NCBI GenBank assembly: GCA_023634235.1
Contig: JAMKCF010000019.1
Coordinates: 1,798,001 to 1,862,000, forward strand
Origin: Pisaster brevispinus
Lineage: Eukaryota; Echinodermata; Asteroidea; Forcipulatida; Asteriidae
Direction: 5' to 3'
Length of the DNA stretch: 64,000 bases
The notes beneath the pieces were generated by a model, which saw only the letters and a program-made list of their open reading frames with translations, ran no database searches and was not told where the DNA came from. This document shows positions 50,101-62,100 of the stretch, piece by piece. A program made the translations under genes and the position numbers. The first letter of the stretch is position 1; each line of letters opens with the position of its first letter.

Positions 50101-53100
50101 TTGATTGATTGACTGATTGAAAGTACACTCTTCGCAGACCAGGGACTGAATTGCACAGGATCGAGCAGGCACCTACAGCTATTGCTGTGGTGCCCTGTGC
50201 TTTTGCTGTGGTGCCCTCCGCAAGGTTTTAATACAAATTTATAGTTTCCTCATAAAAGTGCCCCTTACCAGAGGAAAATTGCTGTGCCCCTGCAAGAGCA
50301 AAGTTCAAGGCCTGTACAACCAAAGGGCCTGATACCGGAGATGCAAAATACTGAGTTACAGGAAACCATCAAAAAGTGACAAGAAAACCAACACAAGCAT
50401 ATGTGCAGAAAATGTGCGCAAACTTATGCCCTAAAACAACAACCAAACAAATAAATCAAAATTATTAGTTACAAAAGATGGACAGCAAACATTTAATGGT
50501 ATAAGCCCAAATAAATCACAGGGGAAAAGGAAGAAACAACTTGAAGTACCAAAAATGAACATGGTATGCAGTGCTTGAATTTAGAAGGGGGGGGGAGTCC
50601 ACAAGACTACAGGGCTTGTTCTTCAAAATGTTTACTGGACCAGAATTCTCTTTACAAGACCAGAATCAAAATAAGCGAAAGCTTCATAATCCAAGTTAAC
50701 ATGCACTTAAGTTAACTGTTTTTATTTGAACAAGCGCTACGACATGTAAGGGAAGATTAATTCCATTTGTGGGAATTAAATATATTTCATTATGTCATTA
50801 CTCAATAGAATTGATTTCATCAGATCAGAGTCAACATTTGAGCATATTATTGTTTGTTCAAGACACTACACAGTGAGGTATTATTGGGTCATTAATATTC
50901 AATTAAAACTATTGGTCTTGAGGCAGTAGTCCAGTGTAAAATTTGAATTAAACTTTGTAAACAAAAGACAGCCTTGAGAAACAGTGAACGTATCAATTTC
51001 GCATCATAACTAATAAAGCAATTTATTGTCGTATTGCAGGTTGTTTTGGAGATACAGCTTGGTATTATGGTCAAGAAGCAGTTTGCAAAAGAATTGGTGA
51101 GAAAAATGTGTACTCTATAAAAAATTGTTACCAAAATAAAACAAGATCTTAGAGCTCAGTAAGAACCTGTGAAGCTGCTTAAGAAAAACATTTTTATAAC
51201 AAAATTTCTGCTTAAAGCAAATCTAAGCCAGAAACCAGTCACAGACGGTATGTGCGGAATGTTATTTTGGCTGGCAACCTTATTCTGGTAAGCAAACTTA
51301 TAAAAGAATGCCCCAGAGTGCAGATTAGGGCTTTTAAAACAAAAGATAATTGTATGTTAGTAGGCTTCGAGCGTGCAAGTTTTCGCCTTCGCAAGCTTTC
51401 GCGCTTTGTGCTCACAGTTCAGGGTTTTTTTTTTAACAGCCTATCACATCCCTGTCTCCTTCTCTAGCACCGAGGAAACTGTTTCCAAAAGCCTTCTTGG
51501 AATCTATAACTCCAGAGGTTATTAAAAGGTGGAAAATGCCATGATCTTAAGATCTGGGACCCAGCTTCAGGCGTTTTTGTCAGCAGTGACTCTCGCCAAT
51601 GTGAATACTATATGGTACACAAGAAAGGAGCCAGACAATTTCCTTTTGCAGCCTTAGTTTGGTTGGCCTGATTTGAATATGTAAAAAAAACTGTTATTGT
51701 GATGTGTTTCTCATTGCAGGGCTCCTCAGCTGTTGACAGTATGAAGGCATGGATGCTGGATGTTCAAATTGTGAGGTAATTGTTGTGTAATTTGAATCCA
51801 AAATATTTACAGGACAAATTCTAAGTAGGATTTGAAATCTTGCTTGGTGGAAATTTTGTCTACTGAAGACAATCAGAGCATACTTATCAAAACACTGAGA
51901 TGCCACCTGTTCTTTTTAAGAATCTCCACAACTCATACATAGAGAGAGATTTTCATGTGCTGCAAACCCTACTAGAAGACAAATTCTTTTGAAAAGTAAT
52001 TTTTCCTGAAATACGTTAACCATAAAATCAGATGTTCAAAAAACTTATGTTGCATGTTTCTATTTCCTTTAAAATATGGGTTACAATAACAAGTAATACT
52101 TCTTCCCGTTGATACAGGTTCATTAGAGCAGATATTGTTTGATAAATGATTGTTAAATAATCATTTTCTTTATAATTTTGCATACACTTTGTCAAATGTA
52201 TGCATCTTTTTTTTACAGCAAGGTAAGATGACTTAAAAGATGAACATACAATCTATAAAGTATTGGTTGTATGATGTTTTCGTTTTGTTTGATTTGTGTT
52301 CAGCGATGGTGCGCTTCTTCTAGTGGCTGCAATGAACTCGGCAGTTTCCAATCCAATTTTGCATTATGCACTCGGTAAGTTGGTCAGTATTGCATCAGCT
52401 TAGTGCAAATTTAGTGAGGTTTTAATCGGTTGGATAGCACACAGCAATCGCAAATCAGCTTAGCTTCCTTCCATAGTTAAATTAAACCCAATCAGTTTCC
52501 TTTGTGGTTTATTACTTGATATTAATAATATTAAAAAGTTGCATCCCCTTGAGGTGATCCCTTGGCTGCCGCTTCCCAGGTTGTATCATAAACTTGGGTG
52601 TGATCCCTGGCTACACGGCAGCTTCAGTTGAATGGCTTCTGACTGGCACCCCCGTTCAAAGATATTGACTAACAGGGAGACCGCCAACATAGGGCTGGAT
52701 AGCTCAGTTGGAAGGGCGCCGGTACGTTAATCCGGAAGTCGTTGGTTCAAGTCCCACTCCAGTCAATTTTTCTTTGTTCAAACCCAAATCATAGTTAAAT
52801 TAGGCAATAACAGTGAGGAGCTGGTCTTCACTGTGCGGTAATGACCTGGTTGGTAGTTTGCTGTCAATGGACTGAGCCAAAGGCAAGGTCCATTAACAGC
52901 CGCCAGCCACTAACCAAGGTCATTACCACAAAATGAAGTGTGGCTCCTCGCACTGATACTGCCATTAATAAATACCTTTTACGGAAAAGACCCCCAAAAA
53001 TCTGTTCACACATCTGCGTGGTATGCGGGTGCACGCGGCACAATCTCTCCCTACAAAAAAAACCCACAAAAACAATCTGCACAAAGCAGTTGATTTGTTA

Positions 53101-56100
53101 GTTTTCGCATAAAAAGCAGGGCATACAAAATTTTACACAACAATGTGCTTGTTTAAGGGCCATTTATTCGCTAGTTCACGGAGCCGGTCTTTATATCACA
53201 TGTTATTACACCCCCACATGACCAGTCTTCAACCAACCAGAGTGCACAAACTCTCCCAAGGTATTTATTCATGAAGTTTGAAGAAACGTACAAATGTTTT
53301 AAAGGTCCTGTAATATGTTTGAGGCGTCCAATAGAGTGATGTTGTGTTTCATTTGTACAGCACAGCAAAGCTGCATGACCCCAAAAAACCTCATTTATAG
53401 TGACTTCGTTGACAACTCTTGTTCCAGTCTGTTTACATTAAGTAGTGAAAACTGATACTTCAAAAAATATCTGCATATTAAGACTATAGGTACAGTAATT
53501 GAGTACCTTAGGCATAATATTCTTCCAACTTTTATCTAATTTCTGATTTTTATTTTATTCATACTTTTTGTTGTCTCTGTAGAATCTGATTTTTTTTTTG
53601 AATAGCTTTAAAGACTATTAAAGCATATACTATATGTACACATCAGCCAGCCCTTGTACTCAATACAAAATGTTCATACTATATGTCCCAAGGGGCAAAT
53701 ATCATACCTGACCGTGCAACAAGCGTGTAATTTTATAACCCACCACTTGTCATTTTTGCAGCTACTGTTCCGCTGAGCTCAATTGGAGGAGCAGTTCCTG
53801 ATCAACTAAAGTCATTCAAGATGTTATCCTTGTCTGCCCGTTACCAGGTAAATCATTATGGTTGAGTATGTAGTAGATGATACAATCAAGGGAAGCTGAG
53901 TAGGCATGTTGAATACTGTAAATGAAGTAAATTTGTACCTGGGAGTGTAGAGATTGATGATTTGAGTGATTATTGGCAACCAACCTGTGTGCCATTCAGC
54001 TGTTCCAACTACTCAACAACCACCATGGCCCAATTTTATAGAGCCTATAAGCAGACGTTTTCTGCTTATGGAGCGGCCGTTAGCAGAGTTTCTATTTCAT
54101 AAACATTGTAAGCAAAGCAAAAGTGACCCAGCAATGCAAATCCATTGTGAACGCACTGTCAAATCTTTTCAATGTTAAATCTTCTCCAAAAATGTACTTA
54201 CATGCAGATGACTGCTTGAAGTTGGGCCCAGATCTACTGCCCTCTAGAGTTAATGCTATATGTACCCCGTTATTTTTCCACCTCTTCATCATTTTTTTTA
54301 GATGCGCTATGATTGAAGCCATTCACTCTGTGCACTGATAGAAGGCTCTTTGGCAATACACATTTATGGATTGTCAATAAGTCAAAGAAAGTTATTATTA
54401 TGATCATTTTATAGCACAGTAATCAAAAAAGGAATATCCTAATGAAGATGTTCTTAATTGTTCAGTTGTACATAAATTTGAACATCAAGCACAGAGTGCC
54501 TGGCTTATGACCCCAGACCCGGACAGTTATGGAAGTTTGACCAAAGCACGTTGAATTGAAACAAGGTTCTCGGAAAGTTATGTACTTGGTGTTTGTCTTG
54601 GTTTTAAGAGCCTTACTGTGCAATTTGGAGCATTCTAAATGGTTTTATCTTGATGTTTTGGTAAATTTGATCTAAAGTCAAAGAGAAAATATTTGTAAAT
54701 TGTTGGGTTTTTTTTTTTTTTTTTTTTTGCAAATTGACAGTAATTCACACGTAATGGGCCGATATGCTAGCTTATGCATGGGGAGAACCTGGTTATGCGC
54801 TGCACAGTAGTTCTTGCCAGGCTTTGATGATCTGAAACATCAATACTATACCACTTCAGTTTAAAAGACAGTAAATGTAGCTGCCTTCACACAAAAACAT
54901 CTTCAGTCAAAAGCCAAAAGTAATTTGCGGTATGGTGATAATATGAATAATTTTTCCCTTTTCTGGTAGATTTCTGAGGAGGAATCCCTCCTTGACTACC
55001 ATCTCTTACTGTCAGCTCCAAGCAACATCACATGCCACATCTACTCGAGGAAAACTGTCATTTGCTGCTCAGGTAAAATAAAATGTATTTTCTTTTACTT
55101 CAAGGGAAACCTGTGTAATTTACCTGTGCAGTTTATTTTATACAACCTTTCCACAACAATTCACATTTGTACTACTTTTTTAAATGACTCAAAGCATCTG
55201 ATGTATGTACTATGTTCGAAAAACTACTATCGAAAAAAGGACTTTTGTTGTACATACACTAGATGCTTTGAGTCACTTAAATATTTTTGAACATATGCAA
55301 ATTTGAGCTGCCGTATGGCCTTGACTTGATTGATTGAAACAAAGCACTGTGCCAAACTTGTCAAATCATCTTTGCTTGTGTACTACTCTGCATGCAGTAC
55401 ACGGATCTATATCTGACTGTATGTATTTTTTTAGCCCAGGTTGGACTTCTCCATTGCATACAATGTGGCAAAATTGTTATAATAAAAAAAAATCATGGTT
55501 ATACCTGATGGAGAAAGCTGAAGCTTCGTTCACATATTCCCTGTGTCTGGAATTCCAAGACTGCTGGGTTCAGAATTGTTAATTTTATACTTTGGTGACA
55601 TTATTTTTGGAAATATAGTTCATAAAAATTGATATCTCTGTTGTAACTTTCTGTATGTGAAAACCTACGCACCCACAATATTCATAGCAAGTTCTTCACG
55701 CTCGGGGTGTCAATAATTTAGACTAATTTAAGTAAATCACGAAGTGCAGTATCGATACCATTGCTTTGTATAAGAAAATAATGTAGTATCAATACCAGAC
55801 TAGCACTAATCAACTGTTTTGATTTAGTTGACATGAAGGTCGATCTAAGTTTCACATTTCGCATTTCGCGCACGCACTTGAGCACATGCTCACATGTCAA
55901 GTGGTACAAGATGTTTACAACAGATGCGCGGATCTGCTTTTTATTTTCTAGAATAATGCCGACTATGGTTATAGTTATTTGTGGATCCATCAAAATTATA
56001 GTTATGGACATAAAGAATATATATGAATGAAATTTCAGCTTCTTAAATCAGGTAAAAATATGAACAAACACTAGTTGAAATTTGATTGGCATTTTAGAGA

Positions 56101-59100
56101 AAGTATACCCAGTAAGTCTGTGCAGTGCAACACAGACTGGCTGGCATCCTACCAAAGCAGTTATTGGGTTATTAGAGCCAGTTTGTGTGAAGTGGGTGTG
56201 GCTTAAAGTGGAACTACGTCACATTTGTGAACAGGATACCCAATAAGCTTAATAACCAATGTAAAGGGCAAACTCTTGTTTCATTGCTAAGAGTAACAAC
56301 TGATATAAAGGAAAAACTGGTGTTTTATTACTAAAAGTGATAACCGATGTAGAGGGGAAACTGGTGTTTTATTGCTAACAGTAATAACCGATGTTAAAGA
56401 CACGTTTGTTTTATTGCTAGCAGTAATAACGATTGAAAGGACAAATTGTTGTTTTATTGCTAACACTAATAACCGATGGAAAGGGCAAATTTTAGTTTTT
56501 ATTTTAATAGTAATAATCAAGGGGGGAAAACTGTTATTGATTCTTCTGTATCTATGCAGGGAGAAAAACTATAAAATTGATTGGTGTGCTCACTACTAAT
56601 CGAGACTGCATCCAGTCATTGTCTTGGGTCAGTTGTGTAGCGTTTAAGAAATTGGCTTGGGTAATTGAAAGGTCGTGGGATTGATTTTCACCATTTTTAC
56701 TTCATCATTATACATAGGGCATAAGTAAAAGGAAAACAAGTATTAGACGTCATTTTTGTTCCTTCTGTCATGCTGCAGAGCACATATTTTAAAGTGTTTC
56801 TCCATCCTCTATCAACAAAGGGCAAAATTATGAGGAAGTATACATACATTAAAGCTAGTATAGCCATCGTTTGGTTTTTGTTTTTAGGTTTCAGAAATAA
56901 TAAATACAACCATTTATTGCAATTAATTGTTTTGCATTGTCCTTTCTTTCAGGGATAGCTGAGAGTAATTCATCTTTTGAGAATGTGGATTTCAACCAAC
57001 CTGGAGATGGTATTCTGGGTGCAGGTATGGAAAGAAAAACCAAAGTCTTAATAGATTTCTGTTTCAACAGATTTGTATTCTACTTACAAAACGATGCATT
57101 CTACTTGCAAAATGTTTTCTTCACAACTATATATATATATTGTACAATCACATTGTCAATGATGCTGAACTTCAAGATCAATGCATGAGAGCCATTTCCA
57201 TTCATTCTGATACAGGAAGCTGTGACAGCACCACTCTGTTCTTCTCCAACAACCACGGTCTGGTAACCATCTTAACCACCCAGCAGGAGCCTAGTTTCCT
57301 GCAGGATGTATCTTTAGCTGAACAGAGTCTTCGTCTGGATCAGTCTTCGATCGTCGAGTCTCCTGCTCAACCTCTAGACATCAGCGTATATGGAGATGAC
57401 AAGACTCAAGGTCTTAAGGCAGCTTTCCTTCAAGCGTGCAGACAGAATTTAGTAAGTTTTAAGATTTTGGTAGTGACAACAAACATTTGTTCTTACTTCT
57501 TGAAGTTCTTATTTCTTGAATCATTCAGACCCAGTTTAGTGACTTTTTATAATTTGGTTGTATGCTTCAAACATCTTTAATGGAACATTTAAACATTTAT
57601 TCCTATTGCCCACTTGAGTTATGCCCATAACCATTGTAACCGTTCAGTTACTTTTTCGGCTTGTTTGGGTTTGTTGGTGTGTTTGTTTGTTTGTCTGCTT
57701 TTGGACCCCTCCCTTGTATAATTCCTTGATCCAGCTTGACATTCAGTGTTTCAGAAATGAAGTTGTTACCAGCATGTCTGTTGTTTCTTTTTCTACTTTA
57801 TGTTAGAAAATGTGTCCTTTATACATTTAGAAGTTTCTTATTTTCCTGAAGAGAAAAAGAACACTGTAAACATTCTTGGTACATTAATTTGGAATAAACT
57901 ATACACAAAGTTGATATTTAAGAAATGGCAACACCCTCTCATGTTAAAACACAGATTTCATGAATCCACTTTCTGAATGAGTTCCTTGACTTAATCTATT
58001 GTTATCAATATTATGCAAACCTCAACGTACTGGGTCAAAAACAGCTTTCTGATTCCTGTGATCAATTGGTGTGAGTAATGATATACCATCTGTAAAATTT
58101 TTGTCCATGTATAGAGCCAAGCTGAAGCTATGGTTGAAGAGCTCTTCCCAGGGTTCTCTACGTCCGCCATGGAGACAGGGTCAGCGATTGACCTGGCTGT
58201 TGCTAAACTCAGTCAAGAGGTCATTGATGATTTCCCTGCGTCTGATCCACGTTGGGCTGAATCTATACCACAGGGTCAGTATGAAGTCAATCAAACCTTC
58301 TCTTGGAGACTAGAACTTATGCACTCGAAGTAGGGCGCCCTCTGATAGAAATATCAAAAAGTGGTAGCTCAACATGCATAGCTGTGCATTTCCATTGTTT
58401 CATCATCGTTTTACCTCTTAAGGTGGCAGCATGATGTAGTTAATGTGTAACATCCATAAGAGAATTTCAACCTAGAGGCTAACAGTTAATAGCGTTTTGG
58501 CCCAATCTCATGGCACTGTGTACCATATGGGAAAAAGCATTACATCTGCTAATTCTAGAATAATCTTCAGAGAAATAATTGCATTATGGTGTTACATTTA
58601 TTTATGTTCAGACTCTGCCTCAGCAACCAGTTCTTTGATTCTTCTACACCAGCTGGAGGATAAGATGAAAGCTCATGATCATTTACTCTCCTTCTTACAG
58701 AATGTGGGTGTGTGGGACAGGGTAAGTTTAGACAAGACTATCCATTTAAGGTTATTCATTGAAAATCAGCAGTAAGGAGCAGGGACAGTTGTAATAACGC
58801 ATTACTCTTCATTTTATTTCTATAACCCTCTTAATAGGGCCCTGTCACATGAGGCAACTTCTGCAGGCAACTAGGAGGCAACCAACTACACTACAAGCAA
58901 AAAGAACACTTTGGTAGCAAAAGAGTCATTTTTCCAACAATGTCTTACACTTTAAAGTGTGAATGCGTTCTTCACCTTGAGCTGGCTGCCTATAAATTGC
59001 TTCATGTGACATGGCTCTTTTCGTTTGTGTGAAATTGCTTGCAAGTTTCATTAGGGGATGTCAGGAGATACACATGTACCTCTGACTGGCACCCCGAACA

Positions 59101-62100
59101 AAGATATTGACAAAATAGGGAGACTGCCAGCATTAGGGCTAGATAGCTCAGTTGATAGATTGTTGGATTGTTTATTTGGAGGTTGCAGGTTTCAGTCCCG
59201 CTATGGTCAATTATTTTTTTGTTCAACCCTAAATGAAGAACACCTGTGTGACAAAAAGTTATTGAATACATTTATCACCAAAGAATTCATACTTCATTTA
59301 AATAAAAATGTTTAATTGCTTTTTTATCTCACATTTGAATGTAGAGTTGTAACATTGTAATTACTTCCACTTCATGTTTATTCAAACAAAATTATAATTG
59401 TTTACGCTTAACATACAATGAGGAATATTGGGTTACTATAGCTCTGAATACCTCGATATTTGGACAAGGAGCTGTCCCAACTCTATCCAAATACTCAACT
59501 CTATGGTACTTCAATAGCTTTGCTACATGTATTCCTCATTTAATGCCAAGAGTAATTATCCATCAGCCAAAACAGTAAAATGATCTGTGTAAAGGTTTGG
59601 CTTGGTTAGGTTAGGGAACCTTGCTCTGTAAATGCATAGTTAAATGTATACAAGGATCAGCACATACCCAGGTCTTGTACTTCGTTCCTCTCAGGGCAAG
59701 GGAGTTTTTCATTAGTAAAGGGCACCTCTGTGAGGGAAGCTTGACTTCAACTGGAACATTTAAGGGGCACCAAGGCAATGACCAAGGCATTGACTCAATT
59801 GCCTTTATGAAGTATTTTCAATTGCCATTATTTGAAGTTATTTGGGATGGTCTTTCCTCGCCTTCAACATCTAGGACCTCTGTTCAAATCCCGCCAGTGG
59901 CACTATGTGGACTTGGTTTGCAGTCCCTACCTGATGGCGTGGGTACCCCTGGAATAAATCTCTTGGGTTTTCCTCCCACATCTAAGACTGAAACTTCCTG
60001 ACTTGTCTTCTCTCCATTGGGTTCTTGGCTAGTACATGTAGTATAGTGATTAAGTTCGCTTTTCGGAGAGTCCTTGGCTTTGCAACCAGAATAAGTTAAA
60101 TGAAATGCTTGGACTTATTTATTTATTTTTATTGTTTGCAGCTTCACTCTGTGATTGTCCGTGAATGCCCTTTGGTAACTCATCTGTTGCTTTGTGAACA
60201 CGCTGAGAAGTTAGCTGCTGCAATGGCTCTACGCAGTCACCACACAATGTAACTCCTTCATATTTTACTCATTTCTCTTTTTTCTGATTTTTTCACGAAT
60301 TGTACATTTGTTAAATTACAAGAATGTAAAGATTGTGTAGAAACAGCAGCCTTTGGTGTCATGGGAACAGATCATGGTAATAACTTGTGTCTCACTTTGT
60401 AATTGTTACTCTAAAGCTTTAATAAATCAAATTGTATACATGTATATGCCTTTGCGTTCCTTGTAGAAATTAGAGTTTAAATTTAGGGTTTTAGTTTGCT
60501 GAACTTCTATGAGGAGTTTTGGACTTCAATAGCTTCAACAAAAACTGGCCAATCTTGAAAATTATGCCATGAAAACAAACTATGACGTTGAACTTGTTCA
60601 GCTATGAGGATTGGCCCATTGCTAATACTACTGGACTTGGGGATTTGGTATCTCATCTGATTAACAGAAACATTTAGACATGCTGCATTACACATCATCA
60701 AACAAATGAATCTTGCATTAAACTGGCTTGCTGTTCATTTCTGCTAGCCTAAAAGCCTTGTCACACAGGGCAATTTTTCAGGCAACTTGGAGGCAACCAA
60801 CTGCACTGTATGCAAAAGGAACAGTTCGGCAGCACAAGAGACAATCTCCTCGATGTAACTCACTATCCCCAAGAAAATAATGAGAAAACTGAAATGTGAA
60901 TAAATTTTCTTATCGGACGTCGCCTGGAGCTGGACGCCTATAAATTGCCTCATGTTTTATAGCCCGGACATCACAATTAAATTGTAAAAACTCTTTGGCA
61001 ATTGCTGACGAATGGTGTTTCTTTTATCCAGGTTCCCTAACCTTGTGGATGGAGCCATAAGTAAAGTTCTCGATATGCGAGGTCAAAAATACACACCAGC
61101 TGGCCTGACTCCACAAGATGTCTTCTACAGAGAGGTAAGGCTTCTTCTTGCTTATTCAAAGTCTCTGTTTAGTCATCCATAAATTCATATGGTCAGCATG
61201 CCTCTTCAAATACATGCACCTCTCCCACCCTGTAAAGTAAACTGCCCTTTTACATCAAGTGTAATCATACTCCAGGTCAACTTGAATTTCTTCCTAAAAC
61301 TCAACTGTATAACTGTCTCTACATAACTTGTTCTTTGTAAAGTGCTGTACGGATTTGTTATAAATGTGCCATTTAAGCACTTGTTCACACTATTTGATTT
61401 TTCTTAGTATTTACTAATTATTGGTTGTGTTTGCATAAACTAGAGTTGTTGGTTTTTGTTTGTTTTTCAAACTTTTGTTTCTAGCCCTTCTTTACCTGTG
61501 GCTTAGTCTGACAATGCATGTACTGACAATGCACAGTTTCTACATTGGTCACAGATGTCAGAAATATGGTGTTTTGAATGAGTTTGTTAATTTATACTAT
61601 GTTGAAATCTTTAAACAAAACTTTCATGTTAAGATAAAGTTATAACAATCATTCAGAAAACCTGTTTTTTTTTATATTTGATTAATACAACAAGTGTAGT
61701 ACCATTGGATGGCCCATAAGCCTAAGTTTTATTAACACACAAAGATTTATTCAGGCATGTTATTTCCCCTCAGAAAATCAGTAAAATAATTATTAAATAG
61801 CCCAAAAGGCCCATTAAAGCCTATACAACATGTACATGTAGGTCAGCCCTTCCTACTTTTTCCAAGGGCATAATATCATAGCTGTTCATACTTAAACTTG
61901 AAATCACAGTCAGCATGTTAAAGTCAGGACAATATTAAATTTGACCAAGATAAACTATAAGGGTAGTTCTTCAATGGAAATCTTTTCTAGTAACTTCATA
62001 TTTTTAACAGACATTTGGGTTTTTATCTTTAGGTGTCTGGAATCCATGAGATAATCGGTTGTCTAGTTGAGCAAGAGAAGGACATTCTTTCTTCTGAACT

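Noticed and set aside
52693..52764. A functional tRNA gene
   Set aside because: The anticodon arm has a mismatch and an unusual base at position 33, and the sequence is part of a repeat family with a second copy, so it is called a repeat.
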